A stretch of 64,000 nucleotides of DNA from Hormiphora californensis (lineage: Eukaryota; Ctenophora; Tentaculata; Cydippida; Pleurobrachiidae), in contig CM035351.1 in the NCBI GenBank assembly GCA_020137815.1, positions 8,458,743 through 8,522,742 on the forward strand, given 5' to 3'. Position numbers and translations under genes: made by a program. Below the pieces are notes generated by a model, which saw only the letters and a list, made by a program, of their open reading frames with translations, did no database searches and had not been told where the DNA came from. Positions within the stretch are counted from its first letter, which is position 1. The number at the start of each line of letters is the position of its first letter. This document shows positions 31,501 to 44,703 of the stretch, piece after piece.

Positions 31501-33203
31501 GTATGATGGCATTGTTTTTCAATCATCCCCCCATAAGGGCTTGAACCATATGGGGGGGTTTAAAAAAAAGCGCTGGGTGAAGGGGAAAAAAAGGGGGAAA
31601 AAAAAGGAAAAGAAGGGGAGAGAGAAGGGGGAGAGGAGAGAGAAGAGAAAGAGGAAAAATTTTAACAGGAAAAAGATTGGGGGAAATTTTGGGGGAAACT
31701 TTAAACCCCCGGTTTTTCCCCCCGGGGCCTTTTTTTCCCCCCCTCTTTAAACTCCCTTTCCCCTTCTCCTTCCCAAAAAAACCCCCCCCCTTTTTCTCCT
31801 CTTTCCCCCCTTTTTTTCTTTCTCCCCCCCTCTTTTTTTCCCCCCTTTTTCCCTTTCCTTTCTTTTTCCTTTTTTTTCCCCTTTCCCCCCCCTCGGGGTT
31901 TTGGGACCCCTTTTTTTTTCCCCCCTTTTTTTGGGGTTTTCCCCTTTTTTTTTTTAAATTTTATTTTGGGGGGAAAAAACTTTAAAAAAAGGGGGGGGGC
32001 CCCCCCCCCGACAACGATCATTTTGGGGAACCCTTTTTAAAAATTTAAGGGGGGAAAAAACTAAAATAAAACAAAAAATTTCCCCCCCAGAAAAGGCCCC
32101 CGGATTTGGAAAAGGGGAGAAAGGGCCCCCGGGGGAAAAAGGGGAAAAATTGGGGGGGGAAATTTAAAAGGGGGGGTTTTGCCCCCAAAGGGTTTTTTAA
32201 AAATTTTTTTCCCCCCGGGGTTTTTTGGGGGGGGGTTTTTTTTGGGCCCCCCCTTTGGGGGGGTGGCCCTTTTTTTTCCCTTTTTTTTTTACCCCCTCCT
32301 AGAACGGGGTTGGTTACCCCCCAAACCCCAAAAAATTTTTTTTTAAAAAAAAAAGGGCTATAAAATTTTAAAAAGGAAAAAAATTTTGGGGGGGAAAAAA
32401 AAGGGGGGGGAAAAGAAAAAAAGAAAAAACCCCCCCCGAAAAAAACCCCAAAAAAGGGGGTAAAAGGGGGGGGAAAAAAAAGGGAAACTTTAAAAAACCC
32501 CGGGGGGGAAAAAAAAAAACCCAGTTTTCAACCCCCCGGTTTTTTTTGGGACCCGGGGGAAAAATTTTTTTTCCCCCCCCCCCCCAAAAAAGGGGGTTTA
32601 AAATTTAAACCCCCCCCCTTTGGGGAAGCCCCCCCTTTTTTTGGGTCAGCGGTCCCCAGAAATGGGCCAGCACCGCATTGGTAATACGTTGGTAGAGGGC
32701 CAACTTGAAAGAGTGGGGCTCACTTGAAAGAGCGGGAGGGTAATATTGAACAAGTACTCAGACGGGTTCTTGAGAGGGATAGAGAAGGGTTAAGAAAGAC
32801 AGAGAAAGGTAAAAAAAGATAGAGAGAGAAAGGTTAAGAAAGATTGATAAAGAGAGAGAGACTTGAGTGATCGACAGATAGAGTGAAGCCCATCCAAAGT
32901 GTGTTTATTATTTACCTATTGGTGGGTGAGTTTACTCACCGCACGCATTCGCCCGTCAAGAAAGATCAAAGGTGCGGTCTGGCTGCTATGCACCCATCAC
33001 TATACTAAGCTATATTTGTTGTTGACATTACAATACAGCTTATTTACCCCTGGGCAATACTGTACTATTTATTGTAGTGTGTAAAAACACCTCACTAGAG
33101 AAGCTGCTGCTGCTGAGAGAGTGATGTTACACCGTGTATTTCCGAATATCACACAGCACTAACCCCCCTTAGAAGAGCTGAGTAAGATAGGTGCAGGGAG
33201 AGG

Positions 33204-33251
<48 letters not shown>

Positions 33252-34205
33252 AGAGAGAGAGAGAGGGAGTGAGAGGGAGATACTAGAAAAAGGAAACAGG
33301 GTCCCGCAATGTACAAAATCCCCCAAACACCAAAGATGTATGTCATTCCCCCTGGTTCTTTCCCGTTTTGTACAAACTACAAGCTCACAATCACTCATTC
33401 TTACAACACTCCGAGAGAGGTGCCTCAACCCCCGACTCGAAATTACTCCCTCCAGCTTCCTCCAGCCCCGGCCTCCTCACGGCTGTACCACCGGGAAAGG
33501 CACACACACAGATGTTGTTGGTGTGTACAGGGTGCTTCAGGAAAAGGGTATTTCCAATAGCTAATCAATTGAAATTCAACTAAATTCAATTTAATTCAGT
33601 CAAGTGTGTCGGGGGCCCCTACATCCTTTACAAGTGTAGTTGTGGGGGGTGACTATGGCTTCACTCTCCCTAGCCAAGCAGTCACCAAACACCCCTCTCA
33701 CGTGCCCCCCTCTATATGCAGTGTGGAGGTGGATCATTGTTTAGGTGTGAATGTGGGTTATGATAAAGGAATGCCGAGGGGTAATGATACCCCTGAGTGA
33801 TTGAAACTCACCAGAACCGGCGTAGAGAATCATAATACCCTCCTCGTTGTAGACGAAGCTGTCCGCAGTTACAGAGGTCAATCTGAAAGAAGAAGGAGGA
33901 GGGTTTAGTAATGGTACAAAGACCTAATCCTCCCCCCTTTGTCTATTGTTCATCACTGTCTAAACGTCTCTTCCTATGGTCCCCTCTGTTTACAACTCGT
34001 TAGTGTCTAAAAACAGCCGTCAAGAGAGAGAGAGAGAGATCCATGCATGCTAGAGGTGCAGTTATGTTATAGGTACCATCCCTCCACCTACTTTGCATCA
34101 GGACCAGACAACAAGACTGGTGTGTTTAGAGTGATTTGCATTAGTTTTGCCCCAGCCGGTATGCATAAAACATGATTTGTCATCTACCCGTGTGGGTAGT
34201 GAGAA

Positions 34206-34267
<62 letters not shown>

Positions 34268-34729
34268 AGAGAAGAGAGAGCAAAGGGTGGAAGCTTGTTG
34301 GGGAGTGTTTTGCTTGAAGGGGGGTCTTGGTGCGCTTGTTTATAACAAGCAACCAAGAACATCCCCCCAGAAGGTCCAAAAAGGGTGAATAGAATCGTGA
34401 CCCCCAATTAACTCTCCCTTTTTTCAGTCTCGCCCCTCTGGAGTGATACAACAAGGGTTTTGTACCTCCCTGGTAACATGCAGAGAGTTGTGGGAACCCC
34501 GGGATCTTGTGAGGGAATCAAGAGAGATCAAAGAGTCTGGGAGAGAGTGTGAGAGAGTGTCTGAAAGAAATAGGAAAAGAGTGGATACATTTGAATTTGA
34601 GTGTGTGACTATGGGTTCTAAAATCATTTAAAATCCAAAGATCCGTCAGGGTCCATTTTGTAATGATGGGTAATGGACTCGTGCATCACAACACTTTGTT
34701 GCGAGGGTACCACATGGTACCAGAAACAC

Positions 34730-34779
<50 letters not shown>

Positions 34780-37024
34780 TGGCTCCACGGTGACTACTAC
34801 TAGTTAATGCTACTACTCACCTCTCCGTGGAACTGGTTGTATAAAGGGGCTGGCGGTTGTGAATCGCATTGGACATCAGGAACAATCGGATTGCCTCACC
34901 TGCCTCTTTCTTCGTAGAACACTGCCGGGGGATGGAGTTGTGTTAGAAGAGGGTATGGATTGGGGTGGTGAGGGGTAGAAGCTGATATATGAGGTACAGT
35001 GGGCTGGGATGGCGTGGTTTGATGAGGTATAGCTCGGCGTGTTAAAAGAAATTAATTTCATGAATATGATGACCTCACTAATACGATCACTCAGTAGATG
35101 GGGTAACAGGTGTTCATTTTGGATTCTCTCTATTCGAACCGTGAGTAGTGTTATGTATAGAAACCATAAGGGTATGTTGTAATAGCTCGAAAAAGAGGAT
35201 AGAGAGAGAGTCGTCATGACTTATCCTGCCGCTGACAACCATATGTGACTAGATTCATGATGAAACGAAATATCATAATTGGCCAGCTGGAGCTAGTTGG
35301 AGACCTAGAGAATGGTGTGAATGAATGTTCTCAACACGTGGTTTCTTTGTGTCATCACAATGAGTAACGTTTTACGGATTACAAGTTTGAAAAGGGGGGG
35401 GGGGGCAACACGCTCCTCACATAATACTCGCACACTCCTCACAAAATACTCCTCACATTCTACTCACACTATATTCTCGGTTGTCCTCCTCCTGCCAGGC
35501 TCGCTCCTCCTCATTATACACTAGGTAGGGACCCGCATCGAAGGCCTCGTTAATCTGGTCGATGGTGTAGGAACACACAATGGATCCTGTTTGTAGGCTC
35601 CTAAGTGGAGGGGAAGGAGGGGAGACGGTTAGAAACTTATATATTTAACAACCCTTCCTTTCTCTCAAGGCAGCCCCTCTAATTATATACCAGCTCCCCC
35701 AATTGCGCTTTGTTTCCCCGGCCCCGCATTTAAACTATCTCCCTCTCCCTCTCCCTTTGAATGACTGCAACACTTACTTTGGCCCGCTGAACGATGCGTA
35801 GAGCATTCCATCTCTGAAGACCGCTCCATCTGAAGGAGATAGACATACACGTGTGAGGTACATCGAGGGGCGGGGGAGATAATAGGGTCGATCAAAGCTG
35901 GGACTGCTATTGTTTTCAGCCTCATCATGTTATTGGGAAATGATAAATGTGAAATTATTGCCCTGAATAGTTGGACCGCGTGTCTATCTCAATTGCACCA
36001 GACAATTGTGTAGATTGCTAGTACAATGGTGAATTGGTGATCAAGATACGGAAAGTTTCTCTTTCTCTGTTTCTTTTTAAAGGTACAACATGAACTTACC
36101 AACTTCATCGTGATCAAAGGGCGACTCGCCCACACGAGAACTAGTGCAGTAGAGCCGGGCCTTGAAGTAAGAAAGGAAGTAACCGTTGAAGAAGGCGCTG
36201 CTGCTACCAACGTCATTCTTACAAATCCGGGCTACTCGGGAGTAGATTTTCTGAAATGGGCCGGAGGAATTAATTATGAAAATTTAGAGAAAGAGGGAGG
36301 GGAGGAATAATTATGGAGGGGGAGCACATGAGGAAGAGAAACTTGTGGGGGAGGTGCATATCACACCGGGAAACACACACTCATGAGGAGAAGGAGTGAG
36401 AGAGAGAGATGGTAGAAAGAGAGAAAGAGGGAGAGATAGAGAGGGAGAGAGAGATAGATAGAGAGGCAGAGATGGTATACAGAGAGATGAGTAGAGAGAA
36501 AGGAGGGCGTGTGTTTGTTCAATGCACGCCCTCACACACAACCCCCCTCGCTCCATCACAAACATACAACCCTCCAGTTTTTACCTCCGTAGCGACCTCC
36601 GTTGCCGTTTCCCGGTACAGAAAATACACGTGATCTCCACTCTCGAAGCTGTACACAAACTGAGGGTTGTTAAGCATGTCGTCTGTTTTGAAGGTTTGGG
36701 AGGTAGCGGATAGAGAACCGGGCTGTAGGTTGAATCTGGTAATAGCTCGACCGTTGGAAGCAAAACCGATATCTGAAACAGATCACATGCTAGGTGAGTT
36801 ATAATATGCGTGTGTGGTCAGGGGAGATTAGTGGAGGGGGAATATGAATGGGACCGGGCATAATCGAGGAGCTGCGGCCTGGTATTTTTTCCGTCGTAAT
36901 AAAGTTTAGCAAGCGGATAAACCGAGCGGCATTGCGTCGCCAACATGGGCCTGTCTGTAACAAGGGGGGATCTCTCTCTTCATGTTCCACTAGTTCACAA
37001 TATAGTCACAAAAATAATTACACT

Positions 37025-37097
<73 letters not shown>

Positions 37098-37689
37098 ATC
37101 CTCTTCTCTCTGTGTCACTCTTTATAAAACTATCGCCTATCGGGTAACAGTAAATGATCTGCTGTGCCCCGGAGGAGAGATGAGTGCTCTCCCCCTTCAG
37201 TTGGGTGGTTGGCCAGTTGTGCAAGAGCGATGATGGTAGGGGGGGGGGGCTATCACGTGCCTATAATAGCTAATATATATCGGGTAATAGCTTCCAGTAA
37301 ACTACTTCAAGCAGGAAGCTCGGAGTAGTTTACCGGATATAGGAAGAAGGGAAGAAATAGAGACTAAGGGGATAGTAATTACCTCCATCGTTCAGGGAGA
37401 TGTAGGAGGTCGTTACGGATGGATCAGACGGGCAGAACCCCTTTCCTGGTCGAACAAAGGCTCGTTCCTTGAAACTTAGATTGGATACCTGCGGTAGGGG
37501 AGAGGTTTAGAACGAAATATCGTGACCAACTGACCAACTTTTACTTACAAGAAAACCTTTTTGACTAAAATTTGTCAAGTCTATAATGTTCTCTTTCTCT
37601 CTCTAGCTCTTTCTCTCTTTTTCAAGATTTCTTTTAGAGACATGTGTTTAGCAGGGAAACGAGAAAAAGAAATGCAGGGAGAGAGAAAC

Positions 37690-37725
<36 letters not shown>

Positions 37726-40058
37726 TCAGTTTATTAAATCTATACTGCACTGGGAGGTATATATTTCTTTGAAAAACAGGTCTAAATACACAGTTGGTAG
37801 CTATAAAGAGCAAATGCTCTAACCAAAGTCTCAGAGTTTCTTTCACTATCCCTTCCCCTCACTTCTCTCTCCTCCCCATGTGTAACGCTCTTCTCTCACC
37901 GCCCCCTTCTACCTCCCTCTCTCTCCCATGTGTAATGCAGAGCACGAGCCGGACCACTTACAATAATCGGTGCACAATTTGAGAGTGGCTAACTCAGAGT
38001 CACACTTTTAGTTCAGCGCTTCTATCTTCCCCCCGCAGACACCGAAGACATGCATGCGGACCTGTCTGGATAATATACTACACCATCTCTCTCTCTCTCT
38101 CTCTCTCTTTCATGCGAAAAGAACTACTGGGCAGCTCAGTAGAATGGGGGGCTGGATACTCAGGGACATGCAAGGAATATTGTTGTTGTGATTGTGTACT
38201 GGGGTGAAGCACACGTGTTGCAATCCTGTAATTTAGGGGCTCATGCAGTTGACACCGGGATTTGCTGGGAGAGAGAGAGAGAGAGAGAGAGAGAGACGAA
38301 AGGAGAAGATAGAGTAGAGGATAGAGAGGCGATTGCATCTCGCTCGATCTGTCGTTTATCTGTCTCTTCGGCTCCTGTGGATTCCCTCTCTTTTCCTCTC
38401 CATACTTCTTCCCCTTCTCTCCCCTCTTCCCCCTTTCCCTCCCTCTCTTATCCCTTTTTTCCTCTTTCGCTTTCGCAAAAACCCAAAAAAAAGGAAAAAA
38501 GGTCACGGTCAAGCACTCTGCAACCCCCGGGGTAGTAGGTAAACTCCGTTCCCCCCCCTTGTTGGCCTTTTTTTCCGGGGGGCTCGGAATTCCTTGGGTT
38601 TGGTCCAGGTTTTATCTTCCCAGGGAATGGTTTTAAAAGGCCTTTATGGGGATAATTGCCTTAAACCCCCCCAACTTTAGCCTCCCTTTCAGTAAGGCTC
38701 ATTGTATAAGGCTTTTTTCCAATCGGTAGATATTTCAATTTTGGGTTTCTTCAGTGGAATTTAAAACCGGGTTTATTTTGGGTTTTAGCGAGAAAGGGGA
38801 GGGGGAATAAAGCCAAATTGGATTTTCAAATGATGGGTTGGGGGGGACGGAAAGGGAAAAAAAAGTTTCAACGAGCTGTGACCCCGGGCAAATACATGAA
38901 GGGAACCCCAAAGGGGTTTGATAAAATTTTTGTGCCCAAATTCACCCCAAAACCCCCCCCCGGGCCCCGTACCGGTGGCTTCGCCCCTTCCCCTGTTTTC
39001 CTTTTTAAACCCCCTTAAAACCAGACCTTGTTTTTCTCTCTCTCCCCCAAAATTTTCCAAATTTTTTTTTAGTTTTCTTTTCCTTTTTTCTCTTTTTTTC
39101 CCCCCCCCTTTTTTTTCTTCCCCTTCCCCCTTTTTCTTTTTGGGCCCCCTTTTTTCCCGTTTTTTTCCCCTTTTTTTTTTTTTGGAAAAACCCCCCATTT
39201 TTCCTAGACCACTGGTTTAATGCACTTTATCGGGGGCTAATGACTCCAGGTCCCCCCCCCCCCCCATAAAAATAGAACCTCTGTGGAACGAGTAGAAACG
39301 AAATCACCCTGCAAAATAATATCGCTCTCTTTTTAAACAAATTCTAGTGCTTAGATTTTTCTCAGTTTAGGATGATGTCTCTTTCAGATGACATATAAAC
39401 CCCGGACAGATTTCCAATTTGTGGGATAGAAAAGATACTGAGAAAAAAAAGAAGCACCGAGATAATAAATATTCAAGTGAGGGGTTAAAAAGAAACCCCC
39501 ACAAAAATCCTGGAAATGAGGACAAAGAGAGATTACTTTCGTAGTAACCTTGCTTGCCATCTCCCGGGATCGTGATACCCTCCCCAATAGCACCCTTCAT
39601 TGTTGTTTATCTTTCCTTCTTTTTCAACACCATGAGGTTTTTATTCACAACCCCCCCCCCCCGAGGGTAAGGCCCAGCTATGTCCTTCCCACTACACATT
39701 TCCGCCCTTTCTCTCTCTTCCCTTCGCTCTTGCTTTCTCTCTCCTTCTCTTCCTGTCTATGTATCTCTCTCTCCCTCTCTCTTTCTCTCCCTCCCTCTCT
39801 CTCTATTTCGGCGCTCCGTCCTCCACGTTCTTGTTTCCCCTTGTTTCGCCGTTATTAGTTAATGGGAAACCCCGATCCGAAACTATTCTTCCAAGCCCCT
39901 CCTCTCGGCTCTCCGACTCTCTCTGCAAAATCTCTTCTGGGGCCTCTCATCCTCTCACTCCTCTCGCTCCTTCTCTCTCTCTCATCTCTCTCTATCTCGC
40001 TCCTCTCGTCTCTCTCTATCCCCTCCCTCCCCTCTCTCTCTCTCTCCAACTGCTCTTC

Positions 40059-40112
<54 letters not shown>

Positions 40113-41569
40113 TCTCTCTCTCTCTAACAACATCCCGGAGGGGCCTTGTCCGCACCTCCAGCAGGATATATTTCCTCAATTAGATAGATCAATTATCGAT
40201 GGATCCCCCACACCCGATCATTGTCGGTTCCCCTTACAACACCCCCCCCCCTCCTGTGAATCCTTGAAAATGATCTATTTTTCGCATCTCCCAGCGATAT
40301 AATATATCTCCCCTTACAAGTTCTCTAAATCACTATTATATTTTCTCTCTTCCACTCCTTTTTCTCTAGATCTCTCTCGTTCATACGTGCAGATGATATT
40401 ATAACCCACTCTAGAGATTCTCTATCTTGTATCTCTCTCTAAAGTTATCTCTCTTTCTCTCTCCCTCTCGCATGCGTAGTAGTGGTCGAACAGGGTTATA
40501 GAGAGAAAAGGGAGGAGAGAAAGCGAGACTGATAGAAAAGTGATGAAGGCAAATGTCAAGTTAACTGTGAGCGAGCAATTAGTAAGGCACTTGCTATATC
40601 TCTCTCTTATGCTCCTCCCTGCTAAAGGTCATAACTTATTCTGTTATTCTTCTCTAAATCAGTCAATAGTCCTTGTAAAGGGGGTGTGGCACTGCACCTA
40701 CAACCTATACTACTAGGTGGGATACTGTACCAGACGTGTGGTGGTGGGGACGCCACCAAGGGGGGCAGCACTAAAAAGTATTTCCCCATTCTGTACACGT
40801 ACTAATTCACAACCTAATTAACAACAAGTCTACTACCACTGCTCCCCCCGAACTATTCCCCACGAGACTCAACACAACAAAATGTGTACTACATCACCCC
40901 CCCCCCCCCCCCGCTACAACAGTCTATCAATCCCTAACTCTTGCACTTGTTAGAGCATATAACTTAGAGGGGCCGTGCAGGACAGTAGGGAGGTGCACCA
41001 TTATACCACTTACACTACTACCTGCCAGTAGTGCAGAAAATGGATGGAGAGAGAGAGAATAGTAAACTCTGTGTAATATTAGTAACTTACACTTCTAACG
41101 TCGCATTTAGGGTCGTAGCCCCATGTTCCACAAGTCATGATGTCCTGCTCTCCTAACTTCAATAGGACCTTGTAGTAGTTCTGGCAATCGTCCTGAGAGA
41201 GAAGTATCATGGTTAGGGATAAGATGGGGGAAGGTAAGCAATATCATATTTAAATGCGTTGATGTGAAATATTAAGATGCGAGTGAACTTGTAATTACTT
41301 AGTTGAAGATGGTTAAAACAATCTCTCAACAAGTTTTGATTGGAGACAGTTACCAAGTTAACCACATACGATCTCGAGGAAATATGTGTAATAAGATCGT
41401 CGGAATTTTGTGTGGAGAATAAGAGGTGCCTCGAGAGGAGAGAAGGGACCGGGAAAAAGGTGAGAAAGGTTTAAGTATATCATACTATGCTCTCTTTACC
41501 CCGCTCTCTCACGGTTCACGGCCCTTTGGTGCTTCGCCCACGTGTAACGAAGTGAACACATCTCTCACA

Positions 41570-41665
<96 letters not shown>

Positions 41666-42073
41666 ACACATGGTACACATTCATAATGAGCGAGGGTTAT
41701 TATACTACTACTACTTGAATATATAATTCCTGGTCCCTTTAGTAGCTCTTTATCTCTCCCTCTCTCCCTCTCTCTCTCTCTCTCTCTTTCCTTCTCTCTC
41801 TCCATTTCTCTCAACTCTTTTTTTAAAGCACCCCATCTGCCATCAGGAAGTGTTTTAGTACGTGGACGTGCACCCCTGGCCCCCATTCTCTCTATCTATC
41901 TCTCCATCTATCTCTCTCTATCTTCCTCTCTATCTCCCATGCTCATCTCGTATGCCATGGTACACACACGGGTCCGTGTGAAACAAACGAACATTCAGCG
42001 GCCTTCCCATCATCCCCCAACCATCTCATTTCATTCTGATCAGAAGGATAAGCCAGAAGGAGAGAGAGAGAGA

Positions 42074-42124
<51 letters not shown>

Positions 42125-42339
42125 AGAGAGAGAAATGATAGAGTGATATAGAGAGGGTAAGAGAACACAGATCAGAAAAGGACAAGACCGATTCCAATAT
42201 ATTCAATAAGACAGGTCCTATCCACGATTTGACAAATTGTCCGCTCATCTCCAACGTCCATTGTCCATGGGCCGAATCCTCAATGATAACCATCATGCCC
42301 ATCTGAACTCTCTCTAGACTCTATCTATCTATCGCTCTA

Positions 42340-42422
<83 letters not shown>

Positions 42423-42638
42423 AGTTTTTATCTCATTCTCTTCCCATCCCCCAGTTCGCACACAAAGTTCTCCTCTGGATAACATGCATGAGGCTAGTTA
42501 CTCGCCCGATTGGGTATACCATACAAAGGAAAGAAGAGAGAGAGATAGGGGCCAATTAATCAGATATGCGTATAGAAGCCATCTCTCTATCAAGCTTCGC
42601 TTAGGGAGGGCAAAGAGAGAGGGAGATGGGGGAGAGAT

Positions 42639-42701
<63 letters not shown>

Positions 42702-44615
42702 AGATCAGGTGTGTCGCGGTGCTTATCCAACGTCAGGATTCTTCTCTTGATGGGTTCCAGTACAACTATAGAGCTGATTAATAACAACTCTCCCTCCACT
42801 TTACAATAACAACTCTCTCCCCCCCCCCCTCTCTCTCTCTCTTTCTCTCTCCTCAATTTTACTACATCTCTCTCACTATGACCCCATCTGTAGTAGCAAG
42901 GATTCTCTTGAGCTGATCTCACATACTCAAGGACCGTGCAACAGAAAGAGATAGAGATGGGAGAGGGAAAGATAGAGAGTGAGACTGAGTGAGAGAGAGA
43001 AGGGGATTAGATTGAAATCAGATTGAAACGAGTTCAATTATAATATGACTTGGAATAGCTCTGAGCTCACACTTGGGACAAAGACACCCCTCACGATATA
43101 GTTATAGTGATGAGAAGATATATATTGCGTCTATATTTCACGAGACAATGGAACGGGTGTATTTATTTTCACCGTGCGGGGTAACACAATGAGTAATGGC
43201 GTGGGTATTTGTCACCCAATATTGTGTAGAATACACCCACAATTGTTTTCTTACCTCTGACCGGCCGTCATTCAGACACATCTCCACGTTTGTCTCTAAC
43301 ATCTTCTGTAATGTAAAAAACACGGTGTTAGTCGGACGGGAAAAGTGAAAGATATAGCTCTAACTACATAATCCCATTACATCTCTCCCTCTTTGTTGTT
43401 TTCTCGGATCCCAATTTTACCGAAATCAGTTTAGTTTCACATCACAGGTTTAGTCACACTATAATAACCCTCCTGCCAGCCTGGAGACGTGGTGTTCCGA
43501 CACTGCTGCTCAGTGGGGGTAGTATGACGTACAGTAAACTACAAACCTCCCACAGGGATAGTTTGCACTAAATTGTGGTGTAACTGAGTGCATGTGTTAT
43601 AACCCTTCTGTGAAGCGGTATAAAATGCTATTTTTATGCTATTTTAATGCCACCCAGGAGTTGTCATCACTAGCTCTCTCTCTCAGTTTTTCGCACGACT
43701 GAGCTGCTAAGTTTCAAAGGAACAGTTAGAGCAATCGGGGTGGGATGGGAGGGAGGATTCTCTCTCTCCCACTGCTAGTGAGATCACGTGATACCACAGA
43801 AAACAGGCCGCAGAGAGGGGGGGTGGAGGTGTGAAGATAAGAAAGAGAGATAGATAACCATGGTGTGGGAGGTATAAATAGGGGACAATCAAGATTTTAC
43901 ACCTCCAATGTATCACCCACTTAGCCGGTCCCCCTTGGTGTGTGTTCACTGTCACTGATAAGAAGGGAGAGAGAGTCTGATCGAATTATGAGATCCTCCC
44001 ACCCCCCCCCCCCCCGGCTAGTACCACTACCAACACCTCTCAATATGATACGGTGAAACACGAACACCAGACATCACATGACACCACGTGGCACCTAGTA
44101 CTAACACCTCTACAATCGGAGTAAGTAGGGTTCAATGTGTTTTTTAGGTTCACATCAGATCACAATTCATAAACACAACGATAATATTATTAAAATGTAA
44201 TAATAAGAATTAAACAACATGTGGTTCATTATCACATACCGTATCGTCCTGGAAAGTTTCATGGGAATCCATCTGCATGTCAATAGAGTGTAATTGGTTC
44301 CTGTGAAACGAGTTGGTATCAGTAAACTAGACCGGGGCAACCCCCCCTGCTGTGTTATGGGATCACGAGTTTTGTGAAACTCTGCTTTGCAATTTTGAAC
44401 TTCTCAAATCCTTCTATCATCACTTCCGCGGGGTCTGGGCATGTCAACCCACGATAGCAGGTATAATAATTTTAACTTTCTATTATATAGACTCCCTCCC
44501 CTGCTGCTATGTCTGTCAAGTGAGGTTCAACCTGTCAGTGAACAAATAGGCAATCTAGCTTTATATAATAGAATGTTCATAATCGGCTAGAAGGAGAGAG
44601 GGGAGATAGAGAGGG

Positions 44616-44703
<88 letters not shown>

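Noticed and set aside
31560-32363. Lys/Gly- and Phe/Pro-rich ORFs
   Set aside because: They come from runs of identical bases in the probable artefact block, so codon content is meaningless.
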